A stretch of 64,000 nucleotides of DNA from Haematobia irritans. Lineage: Eukaryota > Arthropoda > Insecta > Diptera > Muscidae. Both the position numbers and the translations under genes were made by a program. Every line of letters starts with the position of its first letter. Within the stretch, counting starts at the first letter, position 1. The notes beneath the pieces were generated by a model. The model ran no database searches. It was not told the origin of the DNA and worked only from the letters and a program-made list of their open reading frames with translations. Shown here one piece after another: positions 30,366 through 39,973 of the stretch. The stretch is taken from assembly GCF_050003625.1 (NCBI RefSeq), contig NC_134398.1, forward strand, positions 107,292,026-107,356,025, given 5' to 3'.

Positions 30366-31177
30366 TTACTGCACTATGCACCACAAATTGCTGAACTGCG
30401 ACAACGACCTACGGAACAAGCGGAGCCAACCCCATCTCGTGAGAACAGACCTACTTCACGTGACACTAGACCTACTTCACGTGACACTAGAAATTCACCA
30501 CGTGACAATCACCATTCATCACCCGATGAACGACCTCATCAGCCTCAGCCTTCATGCCGACGAAGTGTATCAAAAGACCGTGAATCCCGATCAGAAGAGC
30601 GAACCTCACGAGTTCTAGAGCGGTCTTCAAATTCGGCAAAACAACCTTTGCGAAGTCTATCTGAATTCAGAATGGTGCCGCGTGTACATTTTCCCTTCAA
30701 TGGTTTGTTCCAACGGCTCAGATTCACGTTGCTTTTCCCAATGAAGCTGACATGTGGCATACCTGTCGTGCAGTACTGAATTTCGGTTCGACTGTCTCTC
30801 GAATCTCTGGCCATATACAATCGACCTTAAGCCTTCCGACTTTTGACTACCGAGACAACCGATTTGCTAAACTCCGAATTACTGGCCGACTTGCACGCTT
30901 CAAATGGTCGAAAGAAATTCGAGCCCTTTTGACAAATGACCTACCAAAAAAATTATACGATGGCCCCATACTCGCTGACCCATCAGAAGACTTCACCCCC
31001 GATACGCTGGCGGATCCTGACCCACGATGCAATGCAGCAATTGACATTGAATTGGGTTCTGACCTCTTTGCTGATCTCTGGCGAAACGGATCCATGGAGA
31101 CTATAGTCCCGGATGTGATTGCTATGCAGACAGCAATTGGCTACACATTCAGCGGCGCAGTTGGACACATTTGGTGA
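30366..31177 (+). pseudogene. duplicated fragment of the extra BEL ORF
   Basis: This repeats the 3' part of the cysteine/protease-like ORF. It begins just before the QIAELRQRPTEQ segment and lacks the cysteine cluster. The Arg/Ser/Asp linker and the protease-like part (HTCRAVLNFGST, FSGAVGHIW) are retained with a few substitutions, including a Lys-Leu for Lys-Pro change. The same two-frame arrangement is present. Confidence 0.75.
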
Positions 31178-32262
31178 AGGACCACAAGGTGGCCGGCATG
31201 TTTAATGTCAACCGACATTAAAGCAAAAAATCATTTTATTTTTTCATTTACTTTTTTTTATTTTTAATTTTTCATTTAAATTAAATTTTTGTCGCCTAGT
31301 GTAATTTCCATTTTTTCATATATTTCCATTTTTCAATATTTCCTTTAATTATTACTTTATTCAATTTCATTTTATGTTTATGTTTGTTTTTATTAACATT
31401 CCCTAATATTAAAAACAACTGTTATAAACAACAATAACAACACTCAACTTTATCTACAGCCAGTGTAGAGATTGTGTGTTGCCATTGTTGCTGTTGTAAA
31501 GATCGTTTCTTCTTTGCTTGCCCTTTACCAACATAAAGGGCAGCAAGAAGTTAGTTGGTCATTGACGTTTATTACATACGGCACGGGCGACATTGCAAAA
31601 TACAAACACGAAATCAAATATTATTAACCTAAATTGTTAAACAAAAAAATACATGAAATAAACTTGGGAAAATACTTCATAAAATTAATTAAAATAAACA
31701 AAGTGTGAACTCAAACAAAATTCAAAGTATTTTAATTTAAACAAAAGGTGAAACAAAACCAAAATTTTATTTAACCAAAATAAAACCTATTTAGCGGAAA
31801 ATCATATTCCACTAAACAGTGCGAATAAAAATATCTTCTTTATTGTATATCATAAGCCATACTTTTGTGTATTATAATAAACATTTTTTGAAATAAAGTC
31901 TGGTGGTTATAGAAAATTGACTTGTATTATACGAAAAATTTCTTTGCTGTATACAGCCTTGTTGTACATTTGATTCCTCAATTTCTCTTCTATTTTGAAA
32001 ATTATACTGACATACAGTTTAATTGAAACCAATTTCTTAATATAGGTTTCCCAAAAAATGTTTAATTTTTCCGGATAGCAGGAATATTTTGAATGAGTGT
32101 AAGTACATTCTTCTCACAGCGTAGTAATAATGAACTAAAATACGATGCAATAGATGAACTAATTTATAAGAAAATCATGAACTTATCTAGATGAAAAAAT
32201 CTTTGGCGCCAAATCATGGCCATTCTTACTATGGGTTAGTTCATTTTTCGTAAACAATACTA
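31178..32262 (+). repeat. 3' non-coding repeat, copy 2
   Basis: This is the counterpart of 28411-29592, differing by small deletions (for example around 31750-31780) and scattered substitutions. It ends before TAATGAGCTATACCCAC, the SINE-free version of the SINE target. Confidence 0.75.
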
Positions 32263-32427
32263 ATGAGCTATACCCACTTTTGCCTTTTAAGGTTAGGTTA
32301 GGTTAAAGTGGCAGCCCGATTAAATTTCAGGCTCACTTAGACTATTCAGTCCATTGTGATACCACATTTAACTAAAAGTACCTATTGCATATGGGCACTT
32401 CTAGTCTTAACCACTGAACCTTCTCTA

Positions 32428-33297
32428 TTATTTACTTTTGTGGAACCAACCAGATTGCTCCAAAAACATTAACAAACTGCTTAAGTTAACGTTTTCCAGG
32501 TCAGCCAGTAATCTAAAGCTATATGCTCCTAAAATTCGCTTACGCCTTACACAAAAAGCAGGACACTCACACAAGAGGTGTTTAATTGATTCCTTTTCCT
32601 CCACATCATGACAGCTTATACAATAGTCATTATACTTCGCACCTATAGTTTTTGCAAATTCGCCTATCAGGCAGCGACACGTTATAGCAGATGTCAGGAA
32701 TGCTATCTGACGCCTTGAGAACACTAGCATATCTAGTGTGCGGTTTAAGTTTAAATGGGGCCATATTTGCTTGGTGTCGTTACAACCCTTGCAATTTTCC
32801 CATCGAATATTGGCCATCATAACAGTCTTCTCACGCAGTAAGAGCTTGCAGGTGGCCAGAGGCATACCAACAGATTCTAGTTCCCCTGGAATATGTAAGG
32901 TAGTTCCTAGCCTTGCTAACACATCTGCTTCGCAGTTCCCCGGTATGTTCCTATGGCCAGGCACCCATATTAGGTGAATATTGTACTGCTCAGCCATCTC
33001 GTTGAGAGATTTGCGGCAGTCTAAGGCCGTTTTCGAGTTAAGGAACACAGAGTCCAAGGATTTTATTGCAGGTTGACTGTCTGAGTATATATTAATGCCA
33101 ATATTTGTTGGAACATTACTTCTCAGCCAATTCACCACCTCTCTTATTGCCAATATTTCAGCCTGAAAAACACTACAGTGATTAGGTAATCTTTTCGCTA
33201 TTCGAATTTCCAGATCTTTAGAATATACTCCGAACCCCACTTGTCCATTCAATTTGGAGCCATCAGTATAGAAATCTATATATCTTTTATTCCCCGG
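32428..33297 (-). pseudogene. LOA ORF2 C-terminal fragment (RNase H, Cys cluster), copy D part 1
   Basis: The open frame covers RNase H from NKRYIDFYTDGSKLNG to the end (CISCHDVEEKESIKHLLCEC). Its frame continues into the inserted BEL LTR to 33363, giving a chimeric N-terminus (MYYCQDWNALGG). It is a fragment with no start of its own. Confidence 0.85.
33292..33297. repeat. BEL element 2 target site duplication (left)
   Basis: CCCCGG at 33292-33297 and 39968-39973 flank the BEL element. Uninterrupted LOA copies read ATTCCCCGGGGTC at this place, with a single copy. Confidence 0.85.
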
Positions 33298-33698
33298 TGT
33301 CCTCTCTGCGTCTTGACACGAAAATAAACCACCTAAAGCATTCCAATCTTGGCAGTAATACAATTCCCAATGAGACTCGAATTGTTTAAAGGTTGGATGT
33401 ACAAAAGATGTATAGTGTTTATTTGCTAAAAAGTAATTGTATAAAATACAATGAAATTAAAAAATTAAGACTATGCTTACATGTTTTTTGTGTCCAGCAG
33501 AAAGGGACAAAATCAAGGCCTGAAGGGCTTTTATATGAAAAAAGGGAACGCTAAAATTTACTAATACAAATAAACATATATAATGTATATAAGGAACTGC
33601 CATAAAATTATTGTTCAGTGGTTGCGGTTCGAACCCCTTCGAACCCACTCGCATTGCCAACGGTAGTGCTGCCATTTTTCGGGTTGCCATCAACAACA
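33298..33698 (-). repeat. BEL element 2, 3' LTR
   Basis: This 401-bp LTR starts TGTCCTCTCTGCG and ends CATCAACAACA on the plus strand. It carries the last ~30 codons and the stop of the element's ORF. Confidence 0.88.
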
Positions 33699-36600
33699 TC
33701 CTCACCCCCGTGAACTGACCCGGACGGGGAGGCTTCACAAGAATCATGCACATCAAGCACTGCAAGTTTAGATATGGGTCTTCGATATTGGCCTGAGACG
33801 GTTGATACCAACGCCGACCGAGCCACTCCATCTTTACCCACAAACAATTCGGTTACTCTTCCACGTTTCCACTGTGACCTCGGCATGTCAGGGTCGCATA
33901 TAAAAATCAAACATCCAACACTAATTGGATTTGAGGGGAGACACCACTTCGACCTCCTTGTCATCTCCGGCAAGTATTCGGACATCCATTGACGCCACAT
34001 TCCATTTTTTAGATTTTGTAGAACTCGCCACTGTTTCCGTAAACACATTAGCCTTGGCTCGAAGGGGGCTGGCGTCTGGGTAGAATTCAAACATCCCAAT
34101 AAGAAATGATTTGGTGTGAGGGGGTCCGGATCACTTGGAGTCACAGGTAGATGTGTCAGGGGACGTGAGTTGACCATGTTTTCTGACTCAATCAAAAAAC
34201 TGTGCAGAGTTGCTTCTCGGGGGGCCTGCTCTTTTAACATCATGAAAAGAGCCTTCTTGACAGAGCGCACGAGTCGTTCCCAGACACCACCTTCGCTGGG
34301 ATTTGCTGGGGAATTAAAAATCCATTTGATACCAAGGCCTGCAAGAGATGAAGTAATTACGTTATTGTCAAAAAAGTTATTAACCCCCTGCAATTCTTTG
34401 GCAACTCCCACGAAGTTGGTGCCGTTGTCGCTCCGTATAACCAAAGGCAGTCCTCTTCTATTAACGAAATTTCTCAAGCACAAAAGGAAGGCATCGGTTG
34501 ATAAATCGGTTGATAGTTCTAAGTGCACGGCTCGTACTGTCAAGCAGGTGAATAAACAGACCCACCTCTTTTCCCGCTGGCGACGCACTGTGACATTTAA
34601 AGGCCCAAAATAGTCCACTCCTGTATACGTGAACGGCCGAACATAAGGAGTCACTCTATCGATTGGAAGAGGAGCCACTTGGGGTTGACTTGGCTTGGCA
34701 CGATGAAGGCGGCAAACACGGCATGAGGACTGGACGCTATTCAAGAGACGGCGAAGAGATGGTACCCAAAAACGCTGACGAATTTCATTCATGACAGTGG
34801 ATGTATTGATATGTTGAAATTTGGTATGGTATGATTCCACTAATAAACGAGTGAACAGGTGCTTCGTTGGGAGAATTATAGGATTTTTTGCTTCTATAGA
34901 CAAATTCGGAGCATTAACCAGACGACCATTACCACGAAGTAAGCCATCAACTCCAATGAACGGATTGAGTGATTTTATTGAACTGGTGTTAGCGACTGAT
35001 TTATTTTTCTGGATACATGTAATTTCATTAGCAAAACAAGATTTTTGTACTTCTTGACATAGATGGTTTTCCGCCCAAACTTCTTCTTCTACCGTCAGCT
35101 CGCCTTTGATGCAGTCGATGCCTTTTAATTTATATAGCAAATTAAGTATGTACCGCCTTACCCAAGCCATGGTTCTTCTGAGTCTGGAATATTTAGAAAA
35201 GCGATTAAACTCAGGAATTTCAGGTCGTACCTGGTTTGTAAAAAGAATGATATGTTTTGAACGGAGCTCGGAACCGCTGTCATCAGAACAATTTTTCATT
35301 TGGGTTTCCAATGGCCAGTGTGACTCATCCATACGAAGAAAATCTGGTCCATTTTTCCACCGTCCGTCTATCTCATAATTAATGGGAAATTTGGCTCTAG
35401 TCCCATAATCAGCTGGATTTATATTTCCGGGGCACCATTTCCAGTCACTGATTTGGCTGCTTTCCAAAATTTCACCAACCCTGTTGGCGACAAACTGTTT
35501 GTAGATACGATGATCAGAACGGATCCATTGCACTACAGTTCTTGAATCTGTCCAAAAATAATATTTATTAATATTTTTTAAATGTTTTTTTATAATCAAC
35601 TCTTTTAAACGAACGCCCATTGTTGCTGCTTGTAACTCTAATTTGGGAATGGTGTGATACCGTGTTGGTGCGCAGGCAGTTTTTCCCATAACAAAAACAA
35701 CATTAACTCCATCCACACTTACCGTTCTCCAGTACGCTACCACCGCCATTGCCTCTTCACTAGCGTCTGCAAATATATGCAACTCCACATGACAATTAAG
35801 AAAATATTTCCCATAACAACGTGGCACTTTATACTGTTCCAATTTATATAACTCCTGCAGCCACATCTTCCAACACTCATAAATTTGTACTGGCAGTTCT
35901 TCGTCCCATTGGATTCCAGCTTTCCAAACATGCTGCATCAAAATTTTTGAACCAATCATAAAATCGCATACAAAACCATAGGGATCGTAAATAGACATAT
36001 TCAATGATAGCATTTCCCTTTTTGTAGGATCTTTTCTACCCTCCAAAATAGATTTTTCAATTTTGTGCAAATTTAATCGGAAACAAAATATGTCATTTTC
36101 TGGCAACCAATGAATTCCCAAAATTCTTTCAATGTTATCTTTTAATAAAAACTCACCACCATTGTTTTTTCCATTGGCCGACTGCCCACAAGCTGTTCTG
36201 ACTTTCTCGGAATTTGAGACTATATTCCTCAACTCGAATCCTCCAGCACGATGTATACTTATCACGTTATTCACTACGTCAATGGCTTCCTCTTCAGTAT
36301 TGAAACAATCAACATAATCGTCCACATAATGACGTTCAATAATACCTTTTACTGCCCGTGGACATTTTTCTTCAAAATTTTTTGCATTTAAATTTTTAAC
36401 ATATTGGGCTATCGCCGGGGAACAAGTGGCTCCGAAAATCATTCTTTCCATCACAAATATTTCCACACTGTTATCACTTTCACCATTTCTCCACAGGAAT
36501 CGCTGGCTATCTTGATCCTCCTTTGCTATTTTAATTTGGTGGAACATTTCTTTGATGTCACCGCAAACTGCAATGGAAGCTTCCCGAAACTTTAAAATAA

Positions 36601-39112
36601 TAGAAATAAGTGAATTGTTTATATCTGGCCCAGAAAGAAGACACTTATTCAATGATACATTGTTCACTTCCGCAGCAGCATCAAAGACAATTCGAACACC
36701 CTTTTTATTTACATTTTTAAAAAAATGTGGTAAATAAAATACTCGTTTATTTTGAATTTCCTTTTCAGCATCACTCAATTTTCTGGCATAACCCTTTGCA
36801 ATGTAGTCATTAATTTTTTGACAATATTCAGTTGCATATTCATTATCTCGATTCATTTTATTTTCCACACTGCACAATCGTCTTAGGGCCATAGGGTAAG
36901 TATCAGGAAACGGTTTTACGTTTTCTTTCCACAAGAGTCGACTTTCGTACCTACCATCTACCTTTCTTGTTGATTCATTCAAAATATTCAAGGCACGTTC
37001 ATTTTCATTTGACAACAATGGTTGTATATTTGCTTTTATTCCAAATGATTCCACGTCAAAATAATTCCTCATAAGATTTTCCATAACTGTGTAATTTTCT
37101 ACTTTTGTATTGGTTGACTTGCGTATGTGCAACGCCCGATTATTACTCACAACATCTTCTTCTGGCATTGGTCCATAAATTACGACTCCGAGTCTTGTGG
37201 TGGTGACAATCGGCCCAACGGTTGACAAATGGCGTGGTACATCAAGAGGAACTGTTAAAAAACAATGAGTAAGGCTTAATATTAGTTTTGGTTGTACGTT
37301 GATGTATTCGCTGAAATTGATATTTGAGAAATCATAATCTCCATTCAACTTTACCAAACTTTCCCATTTACAACTTTGTACTGGCAACGATAAATTGTCT
37401 GAAATGTAGACATCTCCAATTGTGTAGCGCTTGCAAAATTGACCAACTCCACTTATTGTTAATACCACCTTTTGCGTCGTTTGCATCATACTATGGTCGT
37501 TCAACCATTGCAAAGATAACATTTCGATTTTTCCCTGTAGATCCAATTCGTCACCAAGTGCTTTGTCTAGCATCGAAACATTGGCACCGTCATCGATAAA
37601 GGCATATGTTGTTATGGTCTTATGCTTCCCAAAAAGCTTCACGGGGACAATCTGGAATAAAATATTGGTAGTGTTGTTTAAAGCGTGACAATTTCTTGTG
37701 TTTGATTGCATTGAATTTTGGGTGGGTTGCTGCGAAATATCAACACCTTGGGAAGTGGTAGTTTTGTGCAGCAAAACATGATGAAACTTTCCACACTCAC
37801 TTTTATCACACTTTACTCGATTTCTGCACTGGGAAATTTGATGCCCTTTTTTCAAACAACAAAAACACGACTTACTATCCTTTATTATCTTCCATTTATT
37901 TTCGACGGACATATCCAAGAATTGTTTACAATTTATTAATGACGGGCAGAGTCCCTTGCACACTAAACAATTCTTGACGGCGGCAAAAGCAAACTTACGA
38001 CTTTGATGGCTAGAGTTAGAACGACGGCTATTAGAGGGTAACGTATCGTAGACGACATTGGCGATGCGTCGTAAATTTTGCAACCAATCACTGAAGTCAA
38101 CAACGGTGGGCATTCTTTCCAAAGACAAGCATTTTTCACCCCATTGCATTTGTCGGTTAATAGGTAATTTTGCAACTAACTCACTCAGTAAAGACGGGTT
38201 TGCCAAATGATGTTCTCCTTTAACATTTTTCAGGAATGTAGACATATTGGTGATTTTTGTGGAGAACGTGACCAAAGAGTCCAAGTTGTCATTTTGTAAT
38301 GGTGTTATCTGGCGTACCTTCTCAATTTGGCTACGTATAAGTTGCTCTGGACGACCAAAGGTTTCACGAAGTGTAGACATGATGTGGCTGACGTTGGAAG
38401 AATTTCCTAGGAGACACTCCACTACTTCACGGGCACGGCCATTCAATGACTCTCTTAACCTCATTATGTTGTGTAGATCGGAATATGAAAATTCTGCGGT
38501 GGTAGAATAAAATGACTCTGAAAATTTTTGCCATTCTTCCGGATAACCTGAAAATGAGGGAAGAGGGTATATTTTTTTCTGAGGCATATTTACATAATTT
38601 ATGCTTGGAGTGCTACATCCACTACAGGACGTTACGTTTGATCCATACGTTAACGGCGGTAAAGTCTCACGCGGTTGTTGAGAAGACGTTGGCGGCATTT
38701 GCTGTGAGGGAGGCGGCGGCGTTAACACTGGTAGAACTGGCTGAGAATTTTCAAATGACAATTGTTGCTGCGATGTCTGCTGACCATGAGATTGTTGGAC
38801 GGACGGTGTTGTATGCTGCGATATTACTTTTTCATCCAAATCTTTTCGCAGTTTTTGAATCTCTGTCTGCTGCACTTTAAACTGATCTTGCAGCAACTTC
38901 TGCATTTGCATCATTTGTTTCTGCATTGTCACCATTTGCTTTTGCAACTCACCCCCTACGTCCATTGTTGTTGTCTTTGAGTGTTGAATTGGTGTTAAAT
39001 TCTGCTTTTCGGCTTCTATGCGGTCACTACTAGCAGATGACGTAGACGGTTGATTTGTTGATTTTTCTTGCAGTTTATTGGTTGGCGTACATACTTTTCC
39101 TCCAATTTGCAT
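33608..39112 (-). CDS. BEL/Pao gag-pol polyprotein
   Basis: This uninterrupted 1834-residue ORF contains, in order: a Gln-rich coiled region (about 50-96, repeated KQM/QLQ patterns); gag core (about 178-340, IYPLPSFSGYPEEW); cysteine region ending in FHHVLLH (about 380-445); protease-like domain with YAFIDDGANVSML (about 501-513, Asp-Asp-Gly at the active site); RT (about 780-1000, with DIKEMFHQIKIAKED and RHYVDDYVDCF near 927); RNase H (HIFADASEEAMAV near 1110); integrase zinc region (near 1430-1470) and core with TGVDYFGPL (near 1504), IRSDNGTNF (near 1562) and GGVWERLVRS (near 1610); and a C-terminal BEL domain (SQWKRGRVTELF near 1747). The gag start may lie further upstream in another frame (39237). 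Confidence 0.93.
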   Translation of the reverse strand: MQIGGKVCTPTNKLQEKSTNQPSTSSASSDRIEAEKQNLTPIQHSKTTTMDVGGELQKQMVTMQKQMMQMQKLLQDQFKVQQTEIQKLRKDLDEKVISQHTTPSVQQSHGQQTSQQQLSFENSQPVLPVLTPPPPSQQMPPTSSQQPRETLPPLTYGSNVTSCSGCSTPSINYVNMPQKKIYPLPSFSGYPEEWQKFSESFYSTTAEFSYSDLHNIMRLRESLNGRAREVVECLLGNSSNVSHIMSTLRETFGRPEQLIRSQIEKVRQITPLQNDNLDSLVTFSTKITNMSTFLKNVKGEHHLANPSLLSELVAKLPINRQMQWGEKCLSLERMPTVVDFSDWLQNLRRIANVVYDTLPSNSRRSNSSHQSRKFAFAAVKNCLVCKGLCPSLINCKQFLDMSVENKWKIIKDSKSCFCCLKKGHQISQCRNRVKCDKSECGKFHHVLLHKTTTSQGVDISQQPTQNSMQSNTRNCHALNNTTNILFQIVPVKLFGKHKTITTYAFIDDGANVSMLDKALGDELDLQGKIEMLSLQWLNDHSMMQTTQKVVLTISGVGQFCKRYTIGDVYISDNLSLPVQSCKWESLVKLNGDYDFSNINFSEYINVQPKLILSLTHCFLTVPLDVPRHLSTVGPIVTTTRLGVVIYGPMPEEDVVSNNRALHIRKSTNTKVENYTVMENLMRNYFDVESFGIKANIQPLLSNENERALNILNESTRKVDGRYESRLLWKENVKPFPDTYPMALRRLCSVENKMNRDNEYATEYCQKINDYIAKGYARKLSDAEKEIQNKRVFYLPHFFKNVNKKGVRIVFDAAAEVNNVSLNKCLLSGPDINNSLISIILKFREASIAVCGDIKEMFHQIKIAKEDQDSQRFLWRNGESDNSVEIFVMERMIFGATCSPAIAQYVKNLNAKNFEEKCPRAVKGIIERHYVDDYVDCFNTEEEAIDVVNNVISIHRAGGFELRNIVSNSEKVRTACGQSANGKNNGGEFLLKDNIERILGIHWLPENDIFCFRLNLHKIEKSILEGRKDPTKREMLSLNMSIYDPYGFVCDFMIGSKILMQHVWKAGIQWDEELPVQIYECWKMWLQELYKLEQYKVPRCYGKYFLNCHVELHIFADASEEAMAVVAYWRTVSVDGVNVVFVMGKTACAPTRYHTIPKLELQAATMGVRLKELIIKKHLKNINKYYFWTDSRTVVQWIRSDHRIYKQFVANRVGEILESSQISDWKWCPGNINPADYGTRAKFPINYEIDGRWKNGPDFLRMDESHWPLETQMKNCSDDSGSELRSKHIILFTNQVRPEIPEFNRFSKYSRLRRTMAWVRRYILNLLYKLKGIDCIKGELTVEEEVWAENHLCQEVQKSCFANEITCIQKNKSVANTSSIKSLNPFIGVDGLLRGNGRLVNAPNLSIEAKNPIILPTKHLFTRLLVESYHTKFQHINTSTVMNEIRQRFWVPSLRRLLNSVQSSCRVCRLHRAKPSQPQVAPLPIDRVTPYVRPFTYTGVDYFGPLNVTVRRQREKRWVCLFTCLTVRAVHLELSTDLSTDAFLLCLRNFVNRRGLPLVIRSDNGTNFVGVAKELQGVNNFFDNNVITSSLAGLGIKWIFNSPANPSEGGVWERLVRSVKKALFMMLKEQAPREATLHSFLIESENMVNSRPLTHLPVTPSDPDPLTPNHFLLGCLNSTQTPAPFEPRLMCLRKQWRVLQNLKNGMWRQWMSEYLPEMTRRSKWCLPSNPISVGCLIFICDPDMPRSQWKRGRVTELFVGKDGVARSALVSTVSGQYRRPISKLAVLDVHDSCEASPSGSVHGGEDVVDGNPKNGSTTVGNASGFEGVRTATTEQ

Positions 39113-39237
39113 AGATGTTTTGATGTGGGCGAATGTTGTAGGCTCATGTCGATGAGGTATGCGTCGAAGCGGGCTGGGGGTTTACCTTGTGTTGATCGTT
39201 TGCTTCTCTGCTGCGAAGGTTCGGGCTTTTCTGACAT
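39016..39237 (-). CDS. possible true gag N-terminus in another frame
   Basis: A 73-codon ORF starts MSEKPEPSQQRSKRSTQGKP and overlaps the long polyprotein ORF by about 97 bases. Basic Ser/Lys-rich starts are common in BEL gag. Either this is a short upstream ORF, or a one- or two-base indel has separated the real start from the main frame. Only the composition argues for it. Confidence 0.35.
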   Translation of the reverse strand: MSEKPEPSQQRSKRSTQGKPPARFDAYLIDMSLQHSPTSKHLCKLEEKYVRQPINCKKNQQINRLRHLLVVTA

Positions 39238-39566
39238 GAAATTATCAAAGGCAGTTATAAAAATTTTAACATAAATAAATTGACGGCATAAATAACATGT
39301 AACACAGACGGCATCAATAATTAGACGGCAGTGATTCTTTTGGCTAGGAATATGACAAATTCCTCCACTATAAAAAACACAGAATCACTTGTCAATAAAT
39401 TAAAAACGGCAAATATAACATCGACTGTTGTTATGGCAGTTAGGCATCGACAAATTAGGCAGCATCCATAACAAATTAAATTCGGCAGTAGGCTTGAAGT
39501 TAATTGGTTTCTTGTAACGTCCAATATATGGTCAATTAAAACTTCAAATAAAACATCAAATAAAAA
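39238..39566 (-). other. BEL element 2 leader
   Basis: This non-coding leader separates the 5' LTR from gag. It contains direct runs with the pattern GGCA/TTAATT (for example CGGCAGT, CGGCATAAAT). I could not match the bases next to the LTR (TTTTTATTTGATG on the minus strand) to a particular tRNA end. Confidence 0.5.
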
Positions 39567-39967
39567 TGTCCTCTCTGCGTCTTGACACGAAAATAAACCA
39601 CCTAAAGCATTCCAATCTTGGCAGTAATACAATTCCCAATGAGACTCGAGTTGTTTAAAGGTTGGATGTACAAAAGATGTATAGTGTTTATTTGCTAAAA
39701 AGTAATTATATAAAATACAATGAAATTAAAAAATTAAGACTATGCTTACATGTTTTTTGTGTCCAGCAGAAAGGGACAAAATCAAGGCCTGAAGGGCTTT
39801 TATATGAAAAAAGGGAACGCTAAAATTTACTAATACAAATAAACATATATAATGTATATAAGGAACTGCCATAAAATTATTGTTCAGTGGTTGCGGTTCG
39901 AACCCCTTCGAACCCACTCGCATTGCCAACGGTAGTGCTGCCATTTTTCGGGTTGCCATCGACAACA
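39567..39967 (-). repeat. BEL element 2, 5' LTR
   Basis: This 401-bp LTR is the pair of 33298-33698. I could see only three substitutions between them (for example CGAGTTG against CGAATTG, and CATCGACAACA against CATCAACAACA). Confidence 0.88.
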
Positions 39968-39973
39968 CCCCGG

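Larger units (their letters stand above)
30362..32665 (+). repeat. second copy of a tandem duplication (BEL end plus LINE start)
   Basis: Bases from 30362 repeat those from about 27595 (offset 2767) through the extra-ORF fragment, the non-coding block and the adjoining minus-strand LINE, up to the point in the LINE where copy C was cut. The unit is about 2.77 kb with the SINE and 2.3 kb without it. The junction inside LINE sequence shows little homology, suggesting end joining rather than recombination between repeats. Confidence 0.85.
33298..39967 (-). mobile_element. BEL/Pao retrotransposon 2, near intact
   Basis: This complete 6670-bp element has two 401-bp LTRs (33298-33698 and 39567-39967) that differ at about three positions, so it is a recent insertion. 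The single long ORF (39112-33608) covers gag to integrase and ends inside the 3' LTR. On the minus strand the LTR begins TGTTGTTGATGGC, preceded by the purine-rich run GGGGGTGAGGA. The element lies within LOA copy D. Confidence 0.92.

Noticed and set aside
30362..32665. CRISPR-like or satellite array
   Set aside because: It is one duplicated 2.3-2.8-kb unit of transposon sequence. No short regular repeats with unique spacers exist here.
33298..39967. Endogenous retrovirus with env
   Set aside because: No env-like ORF follows the integrase. The polyprotein ends inside the LTR, as in ordinary BEL/Pao retrotransposons.
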